A stretch of 64,000 nt of DNA from assembly GCA_040954595.2 (NCBI GenBank), contig CM082580.2:10602001-10666000 (forward strand). Reading direction: 5' to 3'. The stretch is from Balanoglossus misakiensis (lineage: Eukaryota; Hemichordata). The notes beneath the pieces are model-generated. The model was not told the DNA's origin. It did no database searches and worked only from the letters and a program-made list of their open reading frames with translations. This document shows, piece after piece, positions 49,216-62,900 of the stretch; within the stretch, counting starts at the first letter, position 1, and the number at the start of each line of letters is the position of its first letter. The position numbers were made by a program, and so were the translations under genes.

Positions 49216-51779
49216 TCATTCAGCACTTTTCTCAGCATTGTTTTCAATCAGTTCTCGCAATGCTTCTATTTTGTCATAATGTTGTAAAGATTGCACCATC
49301 TCATCTAAGTCGTCTTCTCCAGCCAGGAATCCTTCAACGTTGAAAGTGGAAACACCAATTCTATGATCAGTGATTCGGTCTTGATTAAAATTGTACGTCC
49401 GGATTTTCTCGGACCTCGCCGATGTTCCCACTTGGAGTTTTCGCGACTGACGCTCCTGGCTTTGCTGCTTTTCCAGCTGTTTGTTGTAGATTTTGGCTTC
49501 CAGCATTTTCATCGCTATTTCTCGGTTTTTGATTTGAGATCTCTCCTGTTGACACTCTGCGGCAATACCTTAAGGTTAACACATTCAATGAAGAAGTTTA
49601 TTATTGTAATTATTATGCAAAATGTGATAGTGCAGACTCCGCCACACGATGACAAAGCTGTCTACAATTTGCACGGGTACCGGACTACCAATTGAAGGTT
49701 TAGGAGAAAAACGTTTGAATCCGGAATTTGACATGGAAATTGATAATAATCAACTTTAACCCTCTCATTCCCAGTTCTCTCTCTAGAGGTCCAACCTTAC
49801 CATAGAAAACAATGGGTTTGGACTGAACCATGGTGGTGAAAGGTTTAAAAAATAATGCAGCTGACTGCCAGCTGTGTGTGTGGGTAGAAGTCACACATGC
49901 ATAAACACAGCCACAGATAGTACAGAGAGGTGACCAAGACAAATGAAAACTGACCTACCCGTGGGCAAATGAACGATCCTGACCGCACTTTCCGTTTTAT
50001 TGACATGTTGTCCTCCAGCACCGCTCGCTCTTTTCGTCTCTATTTTCAGGTCACCAGGGTCAAGCGATAAATCAATCTGAAAATGTGAGATGAAACAATC
50101 AGTCAACAAGTTTTGATTGTTAACATGCAAAGATTGTCTGACGTTAATTTGAATCATGTCGAACACAAAATTTGCAGAACATTTGGATTGGACGCACAAA
50201 ATTATGTACAAGTGCATATTAAGATGATCGTCGGCCTGTTAGATGGGGTGGCATGAATTTTTAATTATGACGATCCTTTACCTCTTTCGGATGTGGCAGT
50301 ACTGCTACGGTCATTGTGCTTGTGTGAACGCGGCCTTGCCTCTCTGTCTTGGGAACTCTTTGTACTCGATGAACACCACCCTCATACTTCATGTACTTGT
50401 AAACCTCCGACCCACTCATGTTAATGGTTGCTCGCCTCATCCCTCCTGGAAACAAAAAAAACCCACAAACATTTTAAAACTGATTGAACTGTGTAATTTG
50501 TGTGAAATGAGGCCAAATCTGGACTAAAGTACCAATACAGCTCAAAGTAACATGTATAGTCTCTCATGGAGACATCTTCGAGACATTTGGAAACACACTC
50601 ACCTATATCACTGTCACTCATATCTAGAATATCAAATCTCCACCCTCTGTACGCGGCATATCTTTGATACATGCTGAACACGTCGTTTGTAAATAGCATT
50701 GCTTCCTGTCCACCGACGCCAGCAGTCAGTTCCACGATGATGTCATCCATATCGTCAGTGTCATCCACTGGAACCAGCAGTGCCAGAATCTAAGTTAGAA
50801 CACGTGCAATGAGTCTATGACAAGGAAATGATCATCTCCAACCATGGACAGTAAAATGGCAGAGAATAGCGAGAGAACATAACTTGCCAGCATTTTGTAA
50901 ATTAAACTTTTATCAATAAGGCATGACCAATGTACTTCAAACATGTCCACAGCAACCAGTCAAAGAGCTTTCACAAACTTCCCACCTCACTTTCTATCTG
51001 ATCCAAATCTTCATTGCACTGTCGCAGCTCTTCTTCAGCCAACTCTCTCAATTCATTTTCATTACAATCTTAACAGAAATAGGAAAAAAGAAGCACAATA
51101 AAAACTAATGGAAGTAAGAACCTGTAAAATAACTGCACGAAGATGTGTGCCACTAACTACTGATGACCATGCATCATGACCAACCCCCCCCCCCCCCTTT
51201 CCCGGTAACCTATGACACCATTCATGACCTACCTTTCAGTAAATTATGAATTTCTTCAAGGTCCAAGTTCTTTTGTTCCCATTCCTCGATCCTCTCAACG
51301 AGTGGCATCATCTCTATTTTCCTCCTTTGCAATAATCTTTGTTTCTTTGCTGTCTGATTACTTTCTCTGGTCAGCTCTGTTTCAAGATCCCTGTATTCTG
51401 CTAACAATGTTGACAGGTAGTCCTGCACTTTGGCGTCCTTCAGTGAGATGTCTTCGTATTTCGACTGTGTCGCGTACTGGTTCTGTAATACGACATTGTG
51501 GCTGTAAAAGCCATGGCAGTCTCTATCTAATCCCAGCGATACATTTTTACAATGTCCCACAAAGGTATGAGTGTATGAAGGAAGATGCAGCTGTGTGGCT
51601 CGTATGTGATACTGCCTCAGTGTCTGGGTCAACGGTTTACATTCACCAACTCCGCAGGGTTTTATAACATTGATAACACTCTGTCTAGAAAGGGACTTCC
51701 TCCAGTGATTCACTGATGATCTCAAACATATGTAGCTCCCCAGAAGCTTCAACATGCTGTCTTGCTTTCGGAATGTCAT
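49216..51779 (-). CDS. MTRF1L: mitochondrial peptide chain release factor 1, MTRF1L/mtRF1a type, 483 aa, six exons
   Basis: Recognises UAA/UAG stops on mitochondrial ribosomes and triggers peptide release. Exons (5' to 3'): 51779-51233, 51068-50986, 50789-50603, 50445-50282, 50076-49959, 49568-49216. The N-terminus is basic and Ser/Leu-rich with few acids ([23 protein letters not shown]), a plausible import sequence. The helical domain follows (about 110-215), then [33 protein letters not shown] with the P-x-T stop-codon motif at 304-306, and [19 protein letters not shown] with the catalytic GGQ at 348-350. The tail includes [12 protein letters not shown]. The intact PKT separates it from the MTRF1 paralogue, whose recognition loop is altered. 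An in-frame TGA 15 bases upstream supports the first Met at 51779; Met9 (51755) is also possible. It is about 100 residues longer than the human protein at the N-terminus. The 5' part of exon 1 overlaps another coding-like frame. Confidence 0.93.
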
Positions 51780-51839
51780 TTCTTGAAGAAAGTATCAGAG
51801 CTAACTGTGCCAGTCCTTCTGGGGTTGCAGGCCGGTATC
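51685..51839 (-). CDS. coding-like exon in an alternative frame overlapping MTRF1L exon 1
   Basis: After a good acceptor (ATCTTTAG, ending 51840) a minus-strand frame of 50 codons reads [20 protein letters not shown] and then [20 protein letters not shown], ending in TAG at 51685-51687. The amphipathic helical pattern looks like real protein, unlike random frames nearby. The release-factor frame starts inside it at 51779 in a different register. It may be the last exon of another minus-strand gene or an alternative transcript. A weak candidate donor upstream is at about 52293 (minus strand, GATCG followed by GTGAGT), which fits the phase, but no ATG is seen in that frame. I do not recognise the protein. 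Confidence 0.35.
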
Positions 51840-52327
51840 CTAAAGATAAAACATCAAGAAATCCTTAGAACAATACTGAGGCATCCATCTTGTAGAGAAG
51901 GCTCTTGTGTACTCCAACATGTCCAGTCCATAAATAGTCGCATGGGAGTTGTCCGTACTTCCCTGTTTACATCATACATACTAGTCGTGTCGTAATTCTG
52001 AACTCAAGCCCAGTACCACAACCACTGATCTTATTCCCACGTTTGGAATCAAGAACAACCTTGCTCGTGCTCAACGCTCGCAGCAGATTTGACTTGCCCG
52101 CGGCGTCTCGACCCCCCCCCCCCCCCCCCCCCCCCTTCCCGGCCGGAGGCGCAGTGAGAAGACTACCGTCCGTACGTCATCTCCCAACTCTGGACGTGTG
52201 GGAGGCGTGTCTCAGCCATAACCAACCATGCACGACAGTAGCGGTACCGTTACTTACCGCCAGTATCTTATACACGTACCCGAGAAACTCACCGATCGTG
52301 GGTCGTCATGCAGTCGACAGTGTTTCA
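51840..52327 (-). promoter_or_regulatory. probable 5' region of the release-factor gene
   Basis: Upstream of the release-factor start on the minus strand. It contains two donor-like sites (GGCG before GTAAGTAA at about 52259 and GATCG before GTGAGT at about 52293), matching the acceptor at 51840-51841, so a leader exon and promoter near 52.3 kb are plausible. It also holds the 24-base poly-C tract at 52112-52135, which breaks the GC-rich region. The assignment is inferred from splice-site pairing only. Confidence 0.35.
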
Positions 52328-52745
52328 TGGGCGCAGACATATTGTATCCCATCATACACTATTTCTCACTGAACGTCGTCAGTTCAGAAAAGTGCACTCT
52401 GGGTAAGGCGGCGCTCATAAACACCTCGGGGGAGGGGGAGAGAATTTGGGAAAAAATATTTCCCCTTTTTTCAGACACCCCACAAACACCCTGAATTTTT
52501 CAAGTAGTCCCCACTTCCTACTAATAATAATAATGGGCGCAGATATATTGTAGCCTATCATACAATTTCTCACCGAACGTCGTCAGCTCGGAAAGGAGCA
52601 GAGTCCGCCAGCCTACCCCCAGCGCGAGGCCACTCCACTGAGGTTGGGGACCTCCAGACCTCTGAGGGGACAATTTGGAAAAATATTCGCCCTTTTTCAG
52701 ATACTTCCAAGCACCTTATAATTTTCCAAGTACCCCCTTATAATA
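52328..52745. repeat. two diverged tandem copies of a roughly 200-bp unit
   Basis: 52328-52520 and 52533-52745 share ATGGGCGCAGA.ATATTGTA, CATACA.TTTCTCAC.GAACG, the segment AATTTGG.AAAAATATT, CCCTTTTTTCAGA and TTTTCAAGTA.CCCC, in the same order with many substitutions and indels. No open frame. Probably part of an old interspersed repeat or local duplication. Confidence 0.75.
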
Positions 52746-55700
52746 ATTTTGAAGACTCCCCTTTACCACACCCCAAAGACATTGGTATACAGTCACCTTT
52801 AATTTACATATGCCCACATATGGTCCAAAGAGTGTGTGTGCACTACTCACTGCAAATCTGTGAATAAAATTTGTTCCATGTTGGTGAGTGTATCACTAAA
52901 ATAACCCAAATGTTTTTGCTGTGCACTGCGAAGCACTTAAAAACTGACCCAAGTGGGATCAAATGTTACATTTACTTCTAATAGTGCTGCCATTTGGTCT
53001 TGACTCTTTTCTATTCAATTATTGGATGCGTCTTTATGCCAAGGCAAAGAAGTCAATAGGTTGCTAACCATTCATAAAACTCCTTACTTCAATTTTTTTT
53101 CACAAGGTTAGCAGTGAAATTGGAGGCCATTTTGAATCCAAATTTGAGACAAAGTTGCCTTGAGCTAATATGATTCTCATGGTACATACTGTAATGTACA
53201 TGTTGAATGTTTATTTTCTTCTGCTGATATGTATCTTTGATGTACCATCTGTATCTATCGAGTACAATAAAGATTGAAAATGTAAAGCATTTTGTTTGTG
53301 AGCACAGAACATTGTACATTGAACACACACAAAGATCATTCTATATTACATGCCAAGACAGCACATGCATGCTCAGAAGACAATAAGAACATATGTGATT
53401 CTCTTTTCTCTCAGAAAAGTTTTACAAACTCAGCACATTCTTCAAGCCCCCTCCCCCTTAGCAGTCATAAAGCTTTAATTCAGATCCCCTGTGACATAGT
53501 GTCAGGTTTTTTAAAGTCTTTCCCCTTCAACTCCCCCAAAAGTGTTTGTGAACACTGCCTAACTAGTAAAAGGTGTCGACTGAAAAGAAAATGGCGACTA
53601 GGTAATATCGTATTATATTATCCCCGAGATTTTTGCACGAAAACTTAAAGACAGTTTTCCATTAAGGTATGTTGTTGTTTTTTCATCAAGAAGTGCTTTC
53701 TCCTTGATAATTTAATTATCAAAAATAGAGCAGGCATTGGTTGCTTCACATAATCTGGTGAAATGTTTTGACAGGAAGTATGACATATACGAGTGACAGT
53801 GACAACGTAAAGTGGTAAACATAACCAGGGGTACATACTATACTACGTGTATATATTTGCGACTATGTACACCCGTGTAAATCATTAGATGCATTCCGTT
53901 CCCAGCAGCCAAGGGCGAGATTTGTTACCCTGGTTGGCTACTGCTGAACAGCTGTCGGATACCACAGTGAGTGAAAGTAATGTGGCACCGAAACAGTGAG
54001 GCTTCTGCAGATCGTGTGACACTGACAGAGCAATGCCAATATAACCCTGTCATCGAGAATATTAAATGTCGCAAATTGTTTACATAACAAAACCGTGCAA
54101 TATGAAGTAGGGTTTGACACCTGCACTTCTAAGGTCAATGATTGGAGCGGGTGGTACTGCTCAGTTGAGGATGTTGTTCATTGTTCGCCACCTGTGACCA
54201 CCCTCTGCAATCATGAGCCAATAGTCGAAGATCTCAGCAAGAGTAGAATGAAAAAGGGGCAGAGAATGATTGGCTATTCAGTATTCAGTGTGAAAAATGT
54301 CTCCAGAAGCAGGTGTATTGGAAAACAAAAAGAGAAGTTAGGGTGTGAAAATTAACAATGGAGTGTCAATGAAATTGCAAATATACAGTTGGGGGGCTTG
54401 GCAGCAGTATGTAACTGTGGTATCCATGGTAACTGAAGCCTGACAAAAACCACAGTCGAAATGTTAACCGAACTTCTATTTTTCCTAGCCCTTTTTTTGT
54501 TTTCTGATACACCTGTATTGAAGATCAGCACAGCCAACACTACAGTTTATAAACCATACATAACAATTTGTTTACACAACTCCCTAGCAGAGCAATTACA
54601 GTAAACATTACTGCAGTTTTAAACACAGTTTTATGCAATGGAAAGTTGAAATAGCCACCTGGTTGGCCATGTCGAAATGAATGATTCCTCTAAATCAGTT
54701 GTGTTTAACTTGTTAATGCATTGTTGACCCCTGATTTTGATCAGTGATTACACTGGATAAGAGTGACATGGTATTGATTTAACTTCATTGGGTTTTCATG
54801 AGCTACTCAATGATCAATGTAAAAACCCCACAGAATATTTTCATCTCCAAGTGTTTTAATTTGATGATTGTGGAAGGTTATCAATGATTTATCAGTGGTT
54901 TATTTGTGTTCATCTTGAGTCACCAGGTATACAATCCCAAAGTCAATCCATTATACCATTAATAGACAAACGGTGTCTATATCTGTTTTCATGTTCAATT
55001 TTGGTCGAGTGGTATTTCAAGACTAAGGCCAGAGAAACTTTTTTTAAACAGCGTTCTTCATTGAAATCTATTACATTTGATTGGTTACCATGGAGGCATT
55101 ATCAAAATTACATCAATTCATTTATTTCCCCAAAACTGAAATTTATCACAAATTTTTCATGATTGTGACATAGGCAATCAACTTTGTCTAATCAAATCAT
55201 TTGTTCATTAAACCCCAAGCTTTTAAGGTTGAACATGGATGAACTGTGTTTCTGATTTTTGCATAACCAAACCTGCAAGGATACATCCTGAACTAGCTTA
55301 TCTCTCAAAAAAGGCAGCAGTACGAATTGGTGTGGTGCACTCCAGAAAGTACATATATAAACATTCAGATAGATTTAGAACAAAAACCAGGAATGTAGCC
55401 TTATCTCTGAGTGGAGCTGTTGGGGTATGAGATCCCTACAAGGTCATTTTAAAGGCAACATCACATTTATGGCTTAGAAAATCAGTCTGAGATCATGCAT
55501 TAGGACCATTCCATTTGGGAGACGGGTGATAAGATGTACTTCTTATCGGTTCACTTTATTGCTAATGGTCAGGCCTGTTGTCAATCTTTTTGTCCCAATC
55601 AACTTAATTTGTGTGTAATATTTGCCTCACAGATTTGTGGTGGAAAATGTGTTCAGTGGGTAAAATGCAGTCCTCACTAATTCAATTGTTTAATTATTGA

Positions 55701-56390
55701 AGTGTGGAGGATTTGCATCAGATTTTTTTGTGGGAAGGGGAGGTTTGGGGTTGTTTTTCCTGTTCTTAAAATGATTGTGGGAAATATTCAATATTGAAAA
55801 ACATTGATAACATTTGTTAAAAAATCAAATCTGGTTGATATAATGGTGTGTGCATTTGTAAAAAAAAAACAAAAAAACCAGAGAAATTCTTAAAATTCTT
55901 ATTGCAGAATACTTTGAAAGTGTTGAATCCTCATACATGTACTAATTTAAATAAAACAATTATACTTTAAAGCTGAATAGGTCTGGTGGGGTGGAAATGA
56001 TTTCTGTAGTTTAATTTAATAAAGAACTGTAAATTGCTGAGGTGATTTACATGTTGTAGTGATACTTGGTCAATGAGGTGGAACATGGTGTATAATAAAG
56101 ATCAGTATCTGAGTAAAGGGGCTGCCTTAACTACACGGGGGTCCGAAGCTGAAACGAAACACTCCCCAAAATGAAGAATAAATGCTTAAATAATACAGTT
56201 TGACATTTTGATGATGGCCTCAGTACTTATTGTATGTCACTAATTCATTGACTGGTCTTAATTGGTCCAAATCAATCTATGTGGCTCTTCTGGTCAGTGC
56301 TTAACTCCCCTCCGAGTTGTGCTGTTCACGCAAGTACAATAATCAGATTTTCTACGTATCCCATGAATATGTAATGAAGTGAGCGAGGAG
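52746..56390. other. AT-rich non-coding region
   Basis: No convincing exon. A short ATGGCGACTAG followed by GTAATA at 53591-53607 could be mistaken for a first exon, but nothing supports it downstream. Open frames are short and AT-rich without domain features. Confidence 0.4.
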
Positions 56391-56451
56391 AGCTAGCGAG
56401 CTAGAGAGAAGAGGGGCCCTGGCTAGGAGGGAAACCACACACGATGTGAAG
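56391..56451 (+). other. candidate 5' leader exon of a plus-strand gene
   Basis: A purine-rich, locally GC-richer stretch (GAGCGAGGAGAGCTAGCGAG, then GAGGGGCCCTGGCTAGGAGG) ends in GAAG followed by a GTGAGA donor at 56452. It resembles an untranslated first exon with the gene body beyond, but the transcription start and protein are unknown. Confidence 0.25.
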
Positions 56452-59400
56452 GTGAGATTTGTCCAAAGATTCTCTCCGATCGCACTATCAACTAACACTG
56501 TATAGCTAATACGAGTATTTCAAATTGTACGACATACGATACTTGGATGGCTTTTAATTATTTTGTCAGATGTTTTCCAGTTTTTAAAAATGGAATAGTC
56601 AGAGGTGCGTTTGAACCTTACAAGTAAGTGCATAACAGTTACTTTGTGTGCATTGAAATATTGATCATTGGGGTATGGACCGCAGGGGAATTATTTCTAT
56701 CTCCTTTTCAAATACGCGTACAAAATGCAGCTTGTGTGATAATTTAACATCTTGATTAAAAATATTAAGGTGCAGGAGAATTTTTCAGAGCAGATTCAAA
56801 AGGTGATGTAGGAATATTTCCCTGTCAAGGTATTTATTTCAGCTTTGACTGCATGACTATTCATATGCTAAACACCATTAAGTAAAACGAAATCGACACA
56901 ATAGTGTACATTTCAAAAAAAAATTGTGAATTAGTACATTCATCATTCATTCTTTTCTCTCGTGATGATTTGCATAATCAAGTTCATCTTGTTTAATTTG
57001 GTATGAGGTTTTAATTTTTGCACTAAAATATGGTTTTGATGGCAAGAATATAAGAATATGTCAAGAATGCGTGATAAGGATGATATTTTAGAGCAGGCAG
57101 GCTCTATGTTACTTTTTATTTAGGAATGTAACAAAAAGCTGGCATTTCTCAGTATGGAGTGAAGATTAGGTTTGTTACAGGATTATAGACGTCTTGAACT
57201 AGCACAGTTCAGTAGTTTTGTTAGTGAAATACCATCCACATATCCAGGTATCAAGCTGTTTAGTGTAGAGTTAGCGGTCGCATCACCATGCATTAGTTCA
57301 GCTTGCTTGCTGTCAGCCAGTTATTGTGACTGACACTTCAACAATGAATGGGTTTGATGCAAAATATTAGAAAACTGGCTGTGTTTTTAGCATTTTCTAG
57401 GTTAAAGTCAGGATGGCTGCCATAATTCTACGTTCTGTACATCTAGTGTAAAGATCATGAAAGGTTCTTATTCAATGTAAAATTCAGGATAAGATGGTTG
57501 TAGTTTTGTGCTAAGCCTTCCTAAGAAGGGATAACTGCCTGCCTTATATTCCATTATCAAATAATGAAGTTTATTATTGGGCAATTTTTGTTGAAGGCTT
57601 GGCGACATTATCACTTAGCAGGTGAAGGTCACTTGCTTTTTAAGATTTGAATACAGGAAGTGATTTTATTTTTTTAAATAAAGAATTATGAATGCTGTAT
57701 GATTTAGCAGAGAGGCTTTCAAAACTGATGTTTTGGAGAAAATTTAATGGGAAAAAATTTGCCTCTGGCTAAAGATTGGGCCACATGTAGTAATATGGGC
57801 AAGATTCTGGGTTAGCTACTGAAGGAATCGGGTCAAGTTTGTAAAATAAAACACGTTCAATCATTATGTCGTTAAGAAGTGTCAAGGCAGTGACTGATCA
57901 AAAACCTAAAAATAGATCACACAGAAATACAGAGTAGAGTCAAGCTAAGGTATTCTCACATTGTGTTTTGTCATTTAATATATTCATGTATTTAATAATA
58001 TATGCATGAATAATGTAAGAGGTTAAAATGTAACATACACCTGGCATCATTCTTTGACGTGATATTCACATATGATACATTAGACATAAAATCCTTCTGG
58101 AACAACCAGAATGCAGGAGAAAAATGGGGGGGGGGGGGGCTGATTCTTAATTGAAAGCTAGATATAGCTTGAATGATAAATCTTGATTGGTCAAGTATCA
58201 TGAGTATGTTTGGCTAAATTGTGTTGATGTGAGTTTGTTAAAGTCAGTCCAAAATTGCAGTGATCATGAACAGTGATTCATACATTGTTACAGATTTATA
58301 GTACTGATTATTGCTTCCTCTGAAGTCTACAATTGTATGTAAAATATAGCTTGAATGATAAATCTTGATTAGTCAAGTATGGTTGCCTGAGTTGTTGAAA
58401 ATTTGTAGTCATGGTGTAACATGACAAACAATATCTCACACATCCCTCACTGAACTCAAATATATTGGCAGCAGTATGTTGCATGGAGTTTACCAGATTA
58501 GCTGCAGGGATAGAATTCTAATCCAATAATCACTTCAAACTCCAGCACTGTCAGTTAATTATTTCCAGTGTGACATTTTCTACACTGTGCAGTAGAACTA
58601 AAACACTTAATTGTTATGTGGTCAGAGAACTGGCACATCCAAATATATGAGGTCAAATTTGACATTAGTGTATTTCTCATCTCTGCTATTGTAAGTGTTA
58701 TTATTTGAAATAGACATCAGAAATAGAACACGCAAATAAAATTAATGCTATCCATTCCTTCATTGTTCTTTTATTTTGAAGACCCAAAGCAGATGATGTG
58801 AATGAAAAAAAGGACAGTATTACCAATATTATGACATTGCATAAATTTGTAGTGAGCTGCAGTTGCTTTTTTGTGTGTCCATGACACCGAAATGAGCATC
58901 GTGCCATGGGTGTATTTTTAACGGTATCCTTGCTGCAGACCACTTACTCCTGATAAGTATTTCTGCAATCTGAACTGAAAATTCACTTAGTGTTCACAAT
59001 TGTAGATTGTCACCATGGTGATATCGGCCAGCAGGATGCTCTGTCATGTGACAGTGTTTGAATTGCTGAACTGATGGAGTCGGTCACAATCTTAATCTCA
59101 GCTGTCTCCAGTGTTATTTGTGGAATAGGCTTAATATGCTACATGTTTTGTATGTGTGTAAGTAAAACTGGGGAGAAATACAGGTACTGCCAGTAGTCTA
59201 ATTGAGTAACCTCAGGGATGCCTTATGCTGGCTTTGTTGGAACAAGAACCAGACTTATGGAGCAAATTAGGGGCTAGCTGTGATGTATGGGAGAACGTAG
59301 CTACATTGCCTTCTACTGGCATCTCGGTGTGTCTCTTTTTCATGATAATCTTACAAATTATAAAATCATAAACTGATTTATTAAAAATCACAATGATAGG

Positions 59401-59834
59401 ACCGCTGGTAGAATTGAGTACATTATATGGGTCATTGAACCTATCAGGTCACCAGATACAAAAATACCAACTTCCTTGTTCTGAAAGTGTCAAGGACCAC
59501 AGGAAAAGGAGGATCTATGAAATCCTGTTGTGAAAGTAATCTGCTTGGTTCAGTGTATCCCCTTGAGAGGGCCTGGCCTATCTGAATCAAAACAAAGTTT
59601 GTACCTTGACATTACCAAGGATAAAATAAGTATAGGAGGCCCAGTCAAGCGAATGAATTACTGTATAGAAATGCCATAGTATATATTGGACAATATGATC
59701 TGAAATTAGATAAACACATGATATGCGTGTCATGTTCAGTTACAGTTACTAGTTAGCTGGCTGAAGTGATTATAAAATCTTACGAATATGAGCTAGAAAA
59801 TTCCTTGACTTTCCTTTTTTTTCTTCATTTACAG
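56452..59834. other. AT-rich non-coding region, possible first intron
   Basis: 3.4 kb between the candidate donor at 56452 and the acceptor at 59833-59834. It includes a repeated 36-base segment (TATAGCTTGAATGATAAATC and following) at about 58163 and 58347, and a poly-G run at 58126-58139. No exon is seen. Confidence 0.35.
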
Positions 59835-59937
59835 GACTTTGCCATGTCTCAGCAGAAACCTCCTAATGTTGGTGATATATGACGTGTAATTTAAATGAAA
59901 ACAGCAAGCAGATATTTGTGAACACTGGTAATTGCAG
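59835..59937 (+). other. candidate second leader or first coding exon of a plus-strand gene
   Basis: A clear acceptor (TTTTTTTTCTTCATTTACAG) is followed by GACTTTGCC and an ATG in good context at 59844, encoding MSQQKPPNVGDI before a TGA at 59880. Splicing at a weak donor inside GTTGGTGATA would keep the frame open. Alternatively the exon runs to GCAG before GTGAGA at 59938 and is an untranslated exon with a short upstream ORF. The downstream gene would lie beyond the window or in unseen exons. Confidence 0.25.
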
Positions 59938-62900
59938 GTGAGACGTTATCTTAAGTTGTTGATCTATATGGAGATTTCGTAACTTTAGGATAAATAACTC
60001 AATCAGACAAACTCCCGCGGGCCAGCCTGTAATGCCCATGCAGCTTGAAAGCTGTTAATGAAACAATTTACAAGAAGGAAGTCTTATTAGTTTTGTACTT
60101 AGCTGTTAATGCATTTATAAGTGTCCACATATTTATTGGCCATGGGGTATAGCATACAGCTGCCTCCCAAAGGCAATTTTAGTCACCCAGAAAGATTTCT
60201 GTTTTGTGAGGTCAGAAACTAATGAAAGAAATTGTTTGGGGCATACGTGTACCATTGTATCTACTAAACGTGCGTATTCTGAATGTATAAGACTGCGCAC
60301 AGAAAGATTATCTCTTCTAGTCAATGCCACAATGATAACCCAGTCTTCTGGGAAGATCCAGTTTACCGGTAGATGTACTATACAACAGGTCAGAATCGCA
60401 ATCAATGGACATGTGTCCGAGACAGCTAGTGCTTGATCAGTATACGGTAAATTCATGTACTGACCGTGATAAGTCTGCAAGTCAGCTACTTTATGACAGC
60501 TAGCTCTGCCTGATGCTTGATTATGCTTGTAATTTCCTGCCACTTACTTGGATGGACTTCCGTAGCTGTCACAAGCAGCTGTACCTTGCAGCTGACTTGT
60601 CTTCCTGTCCGAACATCAAATTTAGAATATTTCTGACTGTAAAACCCGATTAACTGTAGAGTACATTGAAGGCAATGATTTTTTTCTAAAAACTGCTCTT
60701 CATCATACAAATACGGTATAGCTGTCATATCATCATCATGGAACCTTTATCCAAAGTTTTAAGTGCGTGTATCAGCAAGTAATTATAAAAATCTCTGACC
60801 TGTAATAATTTTATAAGTATGGGTATGTGTGTACAAGGTAGTTATAGTATATTGGGTTCATTGGGTAGGTTGAAATTGAATCATAGATGGTACTGTGATT
60901 GGTAAATGCAAAGCCTCAAATTGATGTGAGTGGGCATGTTAATGCAAGAAGCATGTACTTAATCTCGATTTGCTGCACAGCGGGCACAGTAATATTACCC
61001 AAGTGTGTTTGAAAAAAACCTATGTGCTCTTATAAGAGTAGTAATCTGAAAAGTGTCTGCTCAGAATTTGTAATTTGTCAGGCAATGATGAGAGAAATTG
61101 AACAGAATGTTTGCAGTGGAATTTACGTGTGATATTAAAGTGACAATATGATTTCATCAGCGCATGTTTTTTAATCACAGTGGATTGTGTAGGGAAATTC
61201 TGTTTTCTTGTGTTGTATAGCTCATGCCACGTGTTGTGGCAAATTGAAAATGAGTCATTACTTTCCAATTCATGCAGCAAGACATTGTCAAGTCTGTGTA
61301 CTGCTGGTCAAATAAATTTTGACTGCCACATGAGGCAAACTGGGTATTTTTAAATAATAATTTCTTCAATGTTTGGGTATCTGGTATGATCGCTGTCGTA
61401 ACTCTTTTGTAACTCTTTTTTAGACTAAGTCATTCAATTCCAGTCAGTAGTGTAATTATTGGTGAAACTAACACTGAGTTCAAGTAGTAGGAGATAAACT
61501 TGATTGCTATTAGACCAGCAGTGCATACTGATGACACAAGCATATCTACTGCATGGAAATGTACATGTACTTGCAACATGGGTGTCTGTGATTTCTTGCC
61601 ACTGTAAAATCCCCAAGACCTGCGCGATACTGTTTAATGTATTACTTTCACCCGCAGTTGCAATGATTATGCTATTTACAAGAACTTATTGGTTTAGCAA
61701 GATGGACTTATTATAGAAGTGTTTATAGGTACTCGTTCTTGGTGATGGTGATGAGATTTCCCAGAATAGCCTTAAGGTGTTTCACAGCCTTGAAAGAAAA
61801 TTACAAGTGCTTCTATTCATTTAGCAACAAACACCAGGATGTCTAATGCTCTTGTTCAAGTAAGGACCGAGTTGTCGGCTGTACCTGTACCGGTAGTTGT
61901 GTTGATGTACTTGGAGCTTAGATATCAATAAAGCAGCATTTAGTTAATTGTACTCACTGCCTCCATTCTTTTTTGCACCTATACTTCCGGGTACGTTGAA
62001 AAAACAGTCTTTCTGGGGAAAAAGACACGTACATTACAGACAGAGACAGACGATGGTTGGCGACTAATCCTATAAGCTTTGTCAATTCCCTCCCTTATGT
62101 ATCTGATGAAGCACAATAATCAAGCACACTTTGTTCAGACAGGATTAAAGTTAAGCCTTCCATGAATACCCAGTATTAATCGTTTTTGAATTCCATAATC
62201 TGAAAGATATGACGGAAATTGTCCTTCTCACTTTAATTTCCAATTTTCATAATCATGTCTAGTTCCCAAAGGTACCAACATGTTCAGTGATGGTATGAAT
62301 TTTATATTATTCAAATGATAAACCACATTGTGCCTCAAAAATCAATGCTATTTGCATCAGAATAGCACAAAATAGAGAGAAGTATATAAACTATATCAGC
62401 TTGTACTGTATTGTATTTTATGAGAGTGTTTCATTATGATATTGAAATTTCATTTAGCTTATAAAGAATATGTGCAGTTTGATCTTTGTTATATATGAAA
62501 ATTCTTACAAAAACAGGAACAGGATTGTGTGAGTTTCAGGCAAATTGGTAAGTTTTTTTATCGTGACGAGGATTTCAGTATTTTAAGACCACAGCATTGA
62601 AACAAGAATTCTTTTTGTCTGTGACAATGAAAGCACACGCAAGATGGCAGCTAACATGAAAACATGAAGGATGTGGATATTACTTTCTTATTGTCACACA
62701 TCCGACGTTGTTTACTCAAGGTTGCTTCGTTGAAAAGTGTTTGAATAGCAAGAAAATGGAGGACGAAAATGGGGCTGGTATTTGAATGATAGCAGATCAA
62801 TATTTAATATTCGCCACTTTTTCATCATACATCACAACAGCTAGAATACCAGGTATGTCATGTAAAGATGAAATTGAGTTGAGTTTGCATTGCGTGAACA

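Noticed and set aside
60133-60543. 136-codon minus-strand frame, the longest in the right arm
   Set aside because: Composition and lack of any motif suggest chance; overlapping frames occur on the other strand.
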